This document shows, one piece after another, positions 44,630-56,122 of a DNA stretch of 64,000 nt; the first letter of the stretch is position 1, and each line of letters starts with the position of its first letter. The notes under the pieces were generated by a model. That model was not told where the DNA came from and ran no database searches. It saw only the letters and a list, made by a program, of their open reading frames with translations. The translations under genes and the position numbers were made by a program. The stretch comes from Lumbricus terrestris (taxonomy: Eukaryota; Annelida; Clitellata; Crassiclitellata; Lumbricidae): the NCBI GenBank assembly GCA_949752735.1, contig OX457037.1, forward strand, positions 36,889,596 to 36,953,595, in the 5' to 3' direction.

Positions 44630-45006
44630 GTCATAGCTATAGTAGGCTACTGATCAGTTCCGGAGCCTTTTTTTGGGACCTATACATGTATAGGCGTGCA
44701 TTGTAGGTGACGTAAATTTCAAAGTTCTCATTATTTCTCAATTATGATAATTGGGTTGGTAGGCCATTGTTCATTATTTTAATTGTTTACGAAATAGGTT
44801 GATTTTGATTTTTCGTTGTCCAGTTCCGTTGTACTTCTATTTTAGTCTTCCTTTTATGTGGCGCATTTATAAATGTTCATCCTCCGTATTATTTGGAATG
44901 TAGGCCTGGGTCTACTGTTACAGTAGTCCTACGTGCTTAATTGCTGCTGCATGACTTTCACGTGCATTTGAATTCTAGGAATCGTGCAGGCGTGTCTATA
45001 ACGCTA

Positions 45007-45129
45007 CTGTCTTCGTAGACAATGCGAAGTCGTCATTGCTACCGTATCAGTGTCGTTGTCATGGTGACCATGTTGATAATCACCATGACAACACCGCTGA
45101 TGACGTCTCTGCTTTGTCTACAAAGACAG
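45007..45129. repeat. Imperfect inverted repeat of about 50-bp arms
   Basis: ctgtcttcgtagacaatgc pairs with gctttgtctacaaagacag at the other end, and the inner stem gttgtcatggtga pairs with tcaccatgacaac. Possible small foldback or MITE; no target duplication found. Confidence 0.55.
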
Positions 45130-45343
45130 AATTATTAAACTTTCATCATGAATCCGGAACGGACTCTATAATCTAGACGGAAGTCGTGACTCGTGTATTT
45201 AATTTAGTCGAAGCCATTCTTCGCACATTAAGGCAGTTTTCTAAGACAGTAGCCTAGGTCTATAAGAACACAAAGTAATTTAATTTATCTTGACGCACAT
45301 CGCCTCTCGTCATATTCTTGTTTTATTTAGTGTGCTAGGCCCT

Positions 45344-45422
45344 CAGTGGCGTAGACAAAGAGGTTAGGCTATGGGGTTAAAAAAAACATACCCCTCATAA
45401 TAAATTCCTGGCTACGCCATTG
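45344..45422. mobile_element. Possible short hAT-like remnant
   Basis: CAGTGGCGTAGACA at the left and TGGCTACGCCATTG at the right are inverted with two mismatches. Flanks do not match, so it may be decayed. Confidence 0.35.
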
Positions 45423-45876
45423 AAGATTCTATAGATGTAGACTTACTATGGCTCTATATGCTACGGAGTCAGTACCGGATTAACAAATCAATGTGGTGGC
45501 CCTGTTGATCAAAACGGTGGGCCCAAGTCTCACAGATTCACAGCAAACAGACGCATAAAACATTATGAGCCTATTCAAGGCCCTATTGTACGGTGGACAA
45601 TTGGACATTCTCTACATTGTGACGACGTTTTCTTCTAAAACAACTATCATTACGTCACAAACTTTTCTATATGGACAAAACTGGACGAATATAGGCTCTC
45701 AATTTGCTCTATATAGATCTAATGCACTTCTTATTGTGACTCTTGTCTATAGGCATAATTATGTAGTTTTGTAGTGTCCCTGACTTCACATATGGTTGCT
45801 TCTAGGAATTTAGGACAATGTCCGTATTATTATGACGACATCTTCTTGTTCTACAACAATATAGTTGCGTCATTAG

Positions 45877-45913
<37 letters not shown>
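45877..45913. repeat. (TA)n microsatellite next to a mariner element
   Basis: Pure TA run directly before the left end of the Tc1/mariner element, which inserts at TA. Confidence 0.9.
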
Positions 45914-45919
<6 letters not shown>

Positions 45920-45921
45920 TA

Positions 45922-46896
45922 CACTGTGCTCGGAAAAAGAAACCCATTTTGTAAATATGAAAAAATAGTAAATATTCACCGATTTTTACAATTCAAACAC
46001 CATTTTCATCCTGACGTATCTGTCTAACAATAATTATTGTGAGAATATAAAAGTTCATGTCGCAATAATGACGTCATAATGACGTCATTTGCATCAATAT
46101 TAAAATTTAAGAGACAACACACAAAATTTTCTAAAATTTCAATATTATTTTAAGATGTCATTTATCAATAATAAATGTTAGTTTAATTTAACTTTTATAT
46201 CTGAATTATGTTATATTACAATATGTGCTCAAAGTGTCCACCTTCGGCCTCAACGCAAGCTTCAAAACGCTCGCGCAAATAGCCAGTAGGCCTATGATAA
46301 CCTGCTGATAAAAATATCACATGCAGGCATTAACAATTCGCTCACGGAGTTCTTCAATATCTCTTATCCTAGTCTTGTACATCTTCTCCTGCATCAGTCT
46401 CCAGATCTTATTATCAGCGGGATTTATTTAAGCGGGCGGCCGTTTAGCGGCCAAAGATTAAGAGGAATGAAATCCCGAGTCTCCTTAGTCAACAGTTCAG
46501 CAGATTGACGAACTCAGTGAGCTGAAGCGCCATTGTGTTGAAATGTGTAGGCTATTGTTCCGAATATTCCCGGATATCAGGCACCACTTTTTTTTATAGA
46601 GCAGACAATTCCTTCAATAAACTGCATTTATTTTTCACTCCTGGTTCTATTAAATAGATTTCCGTTTTTTAACAAGAACCAATATACCAATCGAAACCAT
46701 GCATGATTGACATGCTAAATGAATATTGATGCAAATGACGTCATTGTGACGTCATTATTGCGACAGGAACTTTTTATTCTCACCAGTGTTAGACAAATAT
46801 GTCAGGATAAAAATGGTGTTTGAGTTGTAAAAATTGATGAATATTTACTATTTATTTTCATATTTACAAAATGGGTCCATTTCTCCGGACACAGTG
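45922..46896 (-). mobile_element. Tc1/mariner element with long terminal inverted repeats
   Basis: Left end CACTGTGCTCGGA and right end TCCGGACACAGTG lie within inverted repeats of about 190 bp (45922-46110 and 46708-46896), with TA on both sides. Each arm holds two full TGACGTCA octamers. A decayed transposase C-terminal part is on the minus strand. Confidence 0.9.
46216..46560 (-). pseudogene. Tc1/mariner transposase C-terminal remnant
   Basis: Minus strand fragments read QHNGASAH (a decayed QxDGAPxH, with Asn in place of the catalytic Asp), then ELLTKETRDFIPLNLWPLNG, NKIWRLMQEKMYKTRI, RDIEELRERIVNAC and finally RERFEACVEAEGGHFEHIL before a stop. In-frame stops and frame shifts break it, and the N-terminal part is missing. 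Known: this block order is that of IS630-Tc1-mariner DDE transposases. It cannot be active. Confidence 0.85.
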
Positions 46897-47149
46897 TATA
46901 TCGTGTAGACTTAGACTATGCCTTTAGGCTACGCTGCTAGGACAATGGCTAATTGCGTATCTGTTATGACGATCTTTTTGTTCTGCAGACAGTGGCGGCG
47001 CTACGCCAGGGCATGGCAGGGCAAATGCCCTGGTAAAAAAGCCTTTGCCCTGGTCGTTATCCTGGTCGTTGCCCTGCCAGAAATGTTGCCCTGCCAGAAT
47101 TTGTTCGGGCATATTGTTTCTTACTGTTCACGTCCGTCCGCTCTCTGGC

Positions 47150-47430
47150 ATGGCAAAAATACTGGCAGTGCAAATGTTCTGGCAGGGCAATATTCTGGCA
47201 GGGCAAAAATTCTGGGAGAGAAACATTTTCGCAGGGCAAAATTCTGGCAGGGCAAAACTTCTGGCAGGGAAAAGTTTTGGCAGGGCAAAAATTGTGTTAA
47301 AGCAAATTTTTTCAAAAGCTCTAATACGGATAAATTCTGGCAGAGCAAAATCTCTGCAGGTAAAAATTTTGGCGTGAAAAAGTTATGGCAGCGTTGACAG
47401 GGCAAAAGTTCTGGGTGGGACAAAATTCTG
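47150..47430. repeat. GGCAGGGCAAAA tandem array in the hAT element
   Basis: Roughly a dozen degenerate units of ttctggcagggcaaaa. The ORFs across it are repeat effects. Confidence 0.85.
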
Positions 47431-47798
47431 TGGTTGTTTATCCACATTACCGCATACAACTATTAGGCCTATACATGTAGGCTAACTGTCGTTTAATCTT
47501 TTCCAAATGAAGCGTACTAGCGTAGCCTAAGCTTTTGTGTAGCCTACGCAATTGACCTAGGTTACATGTAGGCCTATAGAGCTTATTCCTGGCTCAGTTA
47601 TTTTGTTGCTGACCATTTTGCTTTCGAAATGCTACTCGTTAGAGAATTTGCAATGCTTCACTGAGTCAATGAGATTAGTCTATAAGATTCATAAGATTTG
47701 CTTTCCAAAATGATATCAAAAAGTGTTCGGTTTTATGGCTTCGCCCATATAATCCTCTGGCCAGCCAAACCTAATTTTAGTGTAGGGTGGGTGGTTTA

Positions 47799-48656
47799 CA
47801 GTGTCGCCGCTGAGATTTCAGAAATAAACCCAGATTTCGTTATGAAAAAACCCAGAAAAGATCAGACTATTTATATACGCAATTTTTAACCCCTTTGTTC
47901 AAAATAATTATGTTGGATTTCAGATATAGCCTATTTTGAAAGAGGGTTAATAAAATGTTCGTCGAATGAGTCGAATCAAATGCAGCTTTTAACTTTAAAA
48001 AGTCAATTGTCAAAGTTGCCAGAGACTGCGGCAGTGGGCATCCGTATCGACAATAAACTGAAGCGATAGCCTATAGCCTAGTGGGTCGGTCGAGCCTACA
48101 AGAACTGTTAACACACAACACGCGTAGCTTAAGTTTACGATGTTTTAGAGTTGTTGAAGTTTCCGGCCCAATTTTTTCAATAGGCCTATATCAGCAATTC
48201 AACTTTTAAACCACCTAGAACATTAATACTCACTGTTACTCAGCAACTAGATCACTTTCTAGAGGACTGACCTGACCTAGGCCCATAGGCCTAGCCTATA
48301 CATGTTAGAAATGTCGATACGGCTCAACAAAGAGCAGTGACTTTACCTATAGGGGCCTAATGAATAAATTATCGAAACGTCTTATTTCTGCAAAGATTGT
48401 TGAGTTTCAAATTAAAATTCGTGGAACAAAAATTATGTAGCACAGCCAGTTTACATTGAATTTCACTGTAAATACAATGTATAGGGCTATAGGCCTATTA
48501 ATTGCTCAAGTGCACAGAATATTCACGCGTTGTAAATAAAAATTGTCAAGTAGACCTAATTAAAATAAACCCAGATTTTGCCCCAAAACAAACCAGAAAT
48601 CCAGACATAGGTAAAAAAATCATATCTGGTAGTGGAAAAACCCAACTGAGGCACTG
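47799..48656. mobile_element. Possible nested hAT-like element
   Basis: Left CAGTGTCGCCGCTGAG and right CTGAGGCACTG are weakly inverted. Flanks gtggttta and gtgattca agree at 6 of 8 bases. The aataaacccagattt phrase occurs near both ends. Lies within the 46990-48801 element. Confidence 0.35.
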
Positions 48657-49518
48657 GTGATTCATGGCGAGCATGGTGGCGCCAAATTACAGGCCTATGT
48701 AAGCCTGTACTGCCGAGTACGCGACTCGCCTTCTGGCCTGGCTACTTGCATGACTGCCCTGGCTATGCCCAAGCTATAAAAAGTGTCTGGCGCCGCCACT
48801 GTCTGCAGACAGTGTCAGACACTATTGTTACGTCATTAGTTCTGTTCATAAGCAATTTAAGCATGCTGCTGATATAGCCTAGCTTTGTATCATTGTATTT
48901 AATTAATTTTGAGGACATATAACTTATCCTTGCTGCATCAATCTATAATAAAACGGACAAAGGACTCGCGGGCTGTAGGCTGCCATCTCTGCTGTACAGC
49001 GTCCAGAATAAAATTGCGTCATTTTATAATGCGTCACCCCGCACTTGAGTTCCGGTCAGCGGAGGCATGCATACAGAAGTTGTTTAAATAAGCATGATAA
49101 ATAGGTTTCGCTGTAGAGTTTCTGGTTGATTTTTGGGACGAATCTGCCTGATAGCCTAATGGTAACCCCAACATATGGGCTAGTAATCTACGTGTGCGAA
49201 AGTGGCCTATTGCACACTAAAATGCGCGGCTCTCACTTCACGATTAGGCTATAAGTTTAACAAATGACTGGCCTCTAGCCTATGCCTACCAACCGGACCT
49301 TAATTAGGCATAGGCCTACTATCAACTATCAAAAATGTGTTTCTTTTGCCTGTGTGGGGCTCATAAAGTGTAAAGGGCCCTTTAGACCGAACATGTTGAA
49401 CATGCGCTAATCCGACTCAGTAGCATATGCAGAGCGTTACTTTTTCACAAAAAGAAACAAGCCACTTCGTGCAACTAGACTTGTCATATAGTTTACAATA
49501 TAGTGAGAAACAATACAA

Positions 49519-49765
49519 TGGGCGCGGTGGTAAAGTGGGTATAGGTTCGTTGCCTTTGCAGCCGAAGGGTTGCAGGTTTGAATCCACCTCAAGCCGCCTC
49601 GTAGAAACCTTGAACAAGTCCTTCACCTGCAATTGCTTGGATACTTTGGTGTGAAACTCCGATGCAGCGTCAGCGCTGTAGACGGGAGCGCCTCTGAGTA
49701 TATAGTGAGCTTGAAGAGTCGCTATAGTATAGAAATGGAGAAATAAATAAATAAATCTAAATAAG
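49519..49765 (+). repeat. tRNA-derived SINE, near full length
   Basis: Head gggcgcggtggtaaagtggg, B box GGTTTGAATCC, end gaagagtcgctatagtatag, then an AAATAAATA tail. Confidence 0.85.
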
Positions 49766-51126
49766 CAGAATAATAATAAATAAAACTCATTAGGCCTAGC
49801 CTAATTCTTTAATTCTTTTCAGTTGTAGAACTTGTTGTCGGCGACGCGTCGGTTTATTTTCTGATCGAGTGGTCAAGTTATTAATTAAGGAACAAACTAT
49901 TTTCTGAAACGTACGTGTCTAAGACTTGGGGAACAACAGTAGACCTATACAGTGCTCCTCACTTTTAAAGGTTTGAGACTTGTTCCACGGGTTCGAAAGC
50001 TCTGCGAGTATGTTTTACAATCAAGGAACTATAATGCTCGACTTTATGAAGATGAATTTAATATCGTTTTGCTCAATCTGAGTAATTCCAATTCGTTATT
50101 TGAATATTATATTTGTAGGCTAACTGCAGCGACAATCATAACAAATCTTTGGCATCCGGCGACCAGTATAGCTAAGGCCTATCGAATCATTCAAGCTACA
50201 TCCATCCGCAGACCTAGGTTATTGGCTTATTGTCTGATTCAAGCCTACAGAACAAAATAGATATCGTCCTTTTGAATCCAATGCAATGTAAATCTTCGAG
50301 AATTTCTCAGCGTCCGCAAAAGTCACGTGAGAGAGAGAGAGAGGACATTTTATTCACCGACGATGCGACGCATCGAATGTTTTATTTGGGAAAGTAGCAC
50401 TAGCTGGCCTAAACCTGCATGATCATTTCAATCGCAGTTCCCTTTTGTTACACACAATATTGTACCCAAAGATGTGCCTTTCCAAAGTCGTCTTATAGCG
50501 CTCGTTTATTTTCCGAGTATAATTTCCACCGTTCCCGTGATATTACTAAAGTTAATTGCCCGTCGCTTTGAACGGAAATCGCGTTCACACCCGTCTCGTT
50601 AAGACCCGGCTCCTAGCCTATCGATGCGCGCTTAACGTCCGTGTTTTATCGAAAGGCACTTCCTTAACCGCGCCGTGATATGGCGCGGTGCAAAACGGTT
50701 ACCCCTCCTAAGAATATCCTCTCATTGTGGTCTGCTGCTGTTAATGCAATCGCCAGCGTGAAAAATGCGTCGAATAAACAACGAAGCCGAATTATTCTGT
50801 AGCGCAATTTCGAGCATAAGCACGCGACTTAATGAGTGCGCTTGACTTTGAAACGCGCCGACAATTATAATTATTAGGCTGCGTATTGGACAGCGGTAGG
50901 CTCGTCATATCCGCGAGATTGAGCTCATGTGAAGGAAGACCCAGTGATTAATATCGAAGGCTGTAGTTGTTGTTTCCATCGATGTAATAATTATTATTAT
51001 CTAAGGTTTCTCCTCGAACATTCTGTTCGCGTTTGCCTTGAATAAACAGCTCCTGGCAATTTACACGCGTCGCATAGAAATTAAAGAAAATTAACTCCAT
51101 CGTTTCAGCTTTCGGATGTTGCCAGT
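49766..51126. other. Gene-free stretch
   Basis: A perfect 8-bp stem (accgcgcc/ggcgcggt) with 7-bp loop occurs at about 50668-50690, and a short GA run at 50329-50343. Sequence near 50291 resembles that near 62962. No coding exon recognised. Confidence 0.4.
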
Positions 51127-53395
51127 AGGCTACCGTAGTACCGTACGCGAATTCGTAGAACATACATGGATACGAGTCGAAGGCTTTGATTACCCAATAG
51201 GGAAGCGAGTTATAAATGGCGTGACCTGATATGTAACTTTCGTACGTGAGTAAGTAAATATTCTTATTAAATGCAATTGCTTTAGAAATATTATTATTTT
51301 TCAGTGTCTCAAATTTTGATTAAATGGATACGAACGAAGCGCGTTTAGAAATTTTAGTAATTAGTCCTAATGATTATTCAAGTAACGTGAAATAAAAATA
51401 CGCGCTGCGAAGAAGGTTCATTGTAGGCCTAATCGATGGCCAGACGAAGTGCATTAGCGTGCGCGGCATAGGATCAGAGGTTGCCCCTAAGATAGTCAAA
51501 GTCGTACATTTGCCAGAGAAGTTGCATTGATGAAAATAACTCGTGATAAATCGAAAACAGGTTGCTGATGGCCTCGCTGCAAAAGTAGACCGAGGAAAAG
51601 AGCGTCTCCTGAATGAAGTTGCATTGATGAAATTAATGCTTTTTAAAAATTGAAGATGGACACACGAAACAATCGCGTTGCTAAATAGAAGCTGGATTGA
51701 TGAAAATATTCTTGCTTAAATTTGAGCCTGGCTGGTGAGAATGTTTCTTTGTATGTCCTATATTGGAATTTAATTGATGAAAATAACTGTCGGTTGAACA
51801 GAGGCTGAAATTATGAAAATATCGCTTGATAAATGGAGGCTGGATTAAGATATTTTATGACTGGAATGCAAGCTGGCATGATGAAACAAACACTTGAGAA
51901 ATGGAATCTGGATGAAGATTCCTTATAGGTGAAATAGAATCTGGATTAACGAAAGTAACGCTTAAGAAATGGAAGTAGGACTAATGATAATTAAAACGCT
52001 TGTGAAACGAAACTGGATTAGGGCATTTTTATATCTTAAATGGAAGCTGGATCAAGGTAATTTTATATATGAAATAGGAGCTAGAGTAATGATAAACGCT
52101 TAAGTAATTGAAGCTGGAATCAGATATTTTTACGCCTTCAATGGAAGCTGGATGAAGGTATATTTATATCTGAAATAGAAGATGGATCGATAAAATATGC
52201 TTGATTGATAGTCGCTTGATAAAAGAAAGCTGGATATACGGCTTTGCAGCTTAAATAGAAGCTGGATGCATGTTGAAATACATGAATGAAAATCAACAGT
52301 CCAGTTTCCATTTATCAAGCGTTATATACGTCAATCCAGCTTCTATTTCACCTATAAGGAATCTTCATCCAGCTTCATTTTCCAAGCGTTTTTTTTATTA
52401 ATCCAGCTTCCACTTCATATATAAAATATCTTAAACCAGCTTCCATTTTAGATATAAAAATACCTTAATCCAGCTTCCATTTCAGATATAAAAATACTTT
52501 AATCCAGCTTCCATTTTAGATATAAAAATACCATAATCCAGCTTCCATATTAGATATAAAAATTCCTTAAACCAACTTCCACTTCAGATATAAAAATACC
52601 TTAATCCAGCTTCCACTTCAGATATAAAAATACTTTAATCCAGCTTCCAGCTTCCATTACACAAGCGTTTTTCATTAATCCAGCTTCCATTTATCAAGCG
52701 GTGATTTTCAAAAATCCAGCCTCTGTTCAACCAACAGTTATTTTCATTAATTCAGTTCCAATATACGCAGAAACATTTTCACCAATCAGGCTCCAATTTA
52801 AGCAAGAATATTTTCATTAATCCAGTTCCAATTCAAGGACGGGCATTTTCATCAATCGAGCTTCTATTTCAAGTAAAAATACAAACTTTTCCTGTTTCCA
52901 TTTCTCAAGCGTTATTTTCATCAATCCATCTCCAATTTAATCAGGAAGATTTTCGTCCATCCAGCTCCAAGTTAAGCAAGAACATTTTCATCCGTCAAGC
53001 TCCAAGGTAAGCAAGAACAGTTTCATTCGTCCAGCTTCAATTTACCGATTAAACGCTCTTTTCCTCGGTCTTTTTTGCAGCGAGGCCATCACCAACCTGT
53101 TTTCGATTTAGAATTAATTACTAAAATTCTAAACGCGCTCCGTTCTTATCCATTTCATCAAAATTTGCGCTACTGAAATATAATAATATTAGGCTACTAA
53201 ACCAGGTATTTCTGTGAATACTACCTTGTGAAATATGATTATATTTATCAGAATTATCAGAATATACTTACTTACTCGCGTACGAAAGTTACAAATCAGG
53301 CCAAGCTATTTATAACTCGCTTTCCTATTGGGTCGTCGGAGCCTTGGACTCGTATCCATGTATGTTCTACGAATTCGCGTACCGTACGCCTAACT
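51127..53395. mobile_element. Foldback-type element, two arms of about 1.1 kb
   Basis: The outer part gaattcgtagaacatacatg (51149 on) recurs inverted at 53347-53375. The match continues through ggatacgagtc, gcgagttataaat, gtaactttcgtacg, aaattttgatgaaatgg and gatggcctcgctgcaaaa. Inward, both arms become tandem units of about 34 bp, gaagctggattaaggtattt plus ttatatctgaaatg, meeting near 52300 with almost no loop. Long inverted arms with internal tandem repeats are the hallmark of foldback elements. Arms differ by indels (about 165 bp extra on the left, about 60 bp on the right). Confidence 0.85.
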
Positions 53396-53494
53396 GTTCA
53401 AGCCCCGATGAAACAGGGAGGGTGAAGTCACAGCTCACAAGAAGTCGTTAAACACTGTACACTTCTACCACAAATTTATCTCCATTAGGCCTAC

Positions 53495-53755
53495 ACATTG
53501 TGCGATTATGAGTAGCCATCTTGTTTGTCCCACGAGCTTGGACCACTTGGCCCATTACTCGAGCTGTCATTGGGGCATCGTTATGGAATGCCCTTGTATT
53601 CACTCTGCGTGGGACTCAACTCTCCATGGATCGTTATCTAGACATACATTTATCTCTATCTGTTTAAGACCTGTTTGTTTCGCTCGAGGATTCTCGCCTT
53701 GAGAGCGCTACTGAATGGCTTTTGTGCGGCGCTATAGAAATTACTAATCAGCATA
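53495..53755 (+). repeat. LINE 3' end relic (CR1/L2-like)
   Basis: The + strand encodes, with frame breaks, VIGASLWNALVFTLRGTQLS and the tail gtgcggcgctatagaaatta. Confidence 0.65.
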
Positions 53756-53779
53756 GGCAGAGTTTATCAGGGACAGAGG

Positions 53780-54131
53780 CAGGGCTGTAATCAAGGTATA
53801 CGCGGGTATACGTCGTATACTCACCTCCGGGCAAAAACGGCATCGTATATAGCCTACTCACCGCGGAAAACCAGGGTATACGCGGGTATACAGCGTATAC
53901 TCACCTCACAAAGAGCGTGCGGGTATACGCACGAAAAAGGCAAAGGATATTTAGGTGTATTTTTCACAAAATCCGGAGCGAATGACTAAAAAAAGGTCAT
54001 CAGCTTTTTTCAGACGGGAAAATGGGGAAATTTTTTGGGTGGATGACAGCCGTCAGAAATTTTTTGCCCTAAAAAGTCGTTTTTCTCCCGGTCAGCGTGT
54101 ACTCACCTCAAAATTTGCCAGTACAGCCCTG
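53780..54131. mobile_element. Possible hAT-like element, no target duplication
   Basis: Starts CAGGGCTGTAATCAAGG and ends GCCAGTACAGCCCTG (10-bp inverted ends). Flanks gacagagg and gtcatttg do not match. Internal gggtatacg repeats. Next to it, 54133-54200 and 54237-54303 repeat ggttgaaattttctaagttt. Confidence 0.5.
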
Positions 54132-54854
54132 GTCATTTGGTTGAAATTTTCTAAGTTTTTCCCCACAAATGTCCCACTTTCCCCCCACAAATATTCCAAG
54201 TCGGCGACGGCGAAAAAACTGATGACTTTTTTTAATCGTTTGGTTGAAATTTTCTAAGTTTATCCCCACGAATGGCCTATCTCAAGTCGGCAACGGAAAA
54301 ACTACTCACTTTTAAATTACTTTTGATCATTCAGGCCTACTTAGAAATTGCTCTTCCACCGACTTCCTGCTTATTTTTTCACTGCACAGTTCCTTCGCTC
54401 TTCCATCGTCAACCGTCTGCAATTACCTTTTTGTAATGATTTTCACGGCACATAGGCTAACTGCTTTTACAACCCCACAAACTCAATTAGGCCTAGGCTA
54501 CAACTGCACATTTTGTGTAGAACTGCACGTTAAAAAATCCTGGTCGAATATAGGCCTGCAGGCTATTATTATAATGACCTGAGGACAAGCGAAATGGACA
54601 GTGACCGTAGGCCTACTTAAGATTTTATGACTGCCTTACATCTATTGTGAATGTCGTGTGTTCAAAAACAATGTGCTACGTTCAATTAGATATACTCTTT
54701 TAATCATCTAGTCGATGTCCAAACCCTACCCCACGGACTAGCGGTTCAACGTGAACATGAATAAGGCTGCACTGCTCAATGCTCTCAGACATTGAATTTA
54801 AACCAGCCAGAAACCCATTAAGAACCAACCATTAATTTTTATTTCACTATTAAT

Positions 54855-55115
54855 TGCACGCAATGTATTACTTTCAGCCAGCCAAGTGGACTCCGGAGGG
54901 GAAGCGTGGGAGAGGAAGACCAAGAAAGAACTGGATGGGAACTGTTCGAGAAGATCTGAGGTGCTTGGAGATGACGTTGGAGGATGCTGTTCGGATGGCG
55001 ATGGACCGGGAGGAGTGGAGAGACTGCGTTGCCCGATGTGCAGTTCTGCACGGGAGGGACTAAGTACTAAGTAAGTAATGTATTACTTTAAGACTTTAAA
55101 GTAATACATTGCGTG
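54855..55115. repeat. Palindrome (25-bp arms) split by an RTE-type insertion
   Basis: GCACGCAATGTATTACTTT (54856-54874) pairs with AAAGTAATACATTGCGTGC near 55096-55115. The insertion lies in the left arm. Confidence 0.75.
54875..55076 (+). mobile_element. RTE-type LINE 3' end, 5'-truncated, with 13-bp target duplication
   Basis: The + strand reads QPAKWTPEGKRGRGRPRKNW, MGTVREDLRCLEMTLEDAVR and MAMDREEWRDCVARCAVLHG before a stop. This is the conserved C-terminal block of RTE-like LINE proteins (GKR-RGRP, then W, DL, EA, A-DR-WR). The tail is taagtactaagtaagt. The duplication AATGTATTACTTT lies at 54862-54874 and 55077-55089. Confidence 0.85.
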
Positions 55116-55183
55116 CAGTTATAATTATGATTTTGTGTGCAGGTCTATAGATCTAAAAGTTCATCTAAACTTCGATTTAACAG

Positions 55184-55398
55184 TGTGATCCTGCATACCC
55201 TGCATTGGGCAGTGTCTCCAATATCGCTCTATATGAGGCGGCAAACCTGAAGTACACTGTTAACAACGTCTGCTCCGGTTGCCCTGGATACGAGGTCTAC
55301 GACAAGGAATAGGCCTACAGATTTTCTACAGACGACCCTTTAGGTGGCGGAACCACGTCGGGCAGTTTTGGACCTTGCACTAATGTTGTTGTTCAAAG
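55184..55398 (+). pseudogene. Candidate orphan exon or exon relic, Cys-containing peptide
   Basis: The acceptor gatttaacag precedes 55184 and caaag|gtttgt could be a donor at 55398. One frame reads CDPAYPALGSVSNIALYEAA, NLKYTVNNVCSGCPGYEVYD and KE, then a TAG stop (55310-55312), then in the same frame AYRFSTDDPLGGGTTSGSFG and PCTNVVVQ. The composition looks like a secreted protein. I do not recognise the family. The mid-exon stop argues for a dead exon, or a true C-terminus at 55312. Confidence 0.35.
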
Positions 55399-55664
55399 GT
55401 TTGTCGAGTTTTCTAGGTGAAAACAAAAACAACATAGGCTTATTTATTGTCACTTAAGATAGCTGATTAGCCCACAGCAATCATGTTCAACAGAATAATA
55501 ATAATAGGCTTATAGAATTGACAGAAATAAATTTTTATTCGAAGTCATAACAGATGGAACATTTTTAGCGCTAACTATTAGGGCTAAATAATTAATAAAT
55601 TGCTGTTCTCTCTACACTAAATTCCGGGACAACTTGGGATCAATCAGCTAAACGGGATGCGAAT
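55399..55664. other. No feature recognised
   Basis: AT-rich flank leading into the 26-bp minisatellite. Confidence 0.4.
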
Positions 55665-56122
55665 TAAGCATTTCTTAGAGTTTGGATGATTAACAATTTC
55701 TTAGAGTTTGGATGATTAACAATTTCTTAGAGTTTGGATTATTAAAATTTTCTTAGAGAATTTAGTTTAATTGCTTAGAGTTTGGATGAATAAAAATTTC
55801 TTACAGTTTGGATGATTACAAATTTCTTAGAGTTCGGATGATTACAAATTTCTTAGAGTTTGGATGATTAAAAATTTCTTAGAGCTTGGATGATTAAAAA
55901 TTTCTTAGAGTTTGGATGATTAAAAATTTCTTAGAGTTTGGATGATTACAAATTTCTTAGAGTTTTACAGTTTGGATGATTACAAATTTCTTAGAGTTCG
56001 GATGATTGCAAATTTCTTAGAGTTTGGATGATTAAAAATTTCTTAGAGTTTGGATGATTAAAAATTTCTTAGAGTTTGGATGATTAAAAATTTCTTAGAG
56101 TTTGGATGATTAACAATTTCTT
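55665..56122. repeat. 26-bp minisatellite
   Basis: About 17 copies of ttcttagagtttggatgatt plus aaaaat, fairly uniform, with a few truncated units. Confidence 0.95.

Larger units (their letters stand above)
46990..48801. mobile_element. hAT-type non-autonomous element, 1,812 bp
   Basis: Left end CAGTGGCGGCGCTACGCC and right end GTGTCTGGCGCCGCCACTG match over 12 bp, with the perfect 8-bp duplication tctgcaga (46982-46989 and 48802-48809). Near the left end is an array of about 18-bp units (ggcagggcaaaattctg), 47150-47430. No transposase recognised. Confidence 0.92.

Noticed and set aside
45344..45422. A full hAT element.
   Set aside because: Ends are inverted but the flanking octamers taggccct and aagattct do not match; listed only as a low-confidence remnant.
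46918..47459. 110-159-residue frames with GRAK/LPCQN repeats on both strands.
   Set aside because: They follow the tandem array of the 1.8-kb hAT element and have no protein family features.
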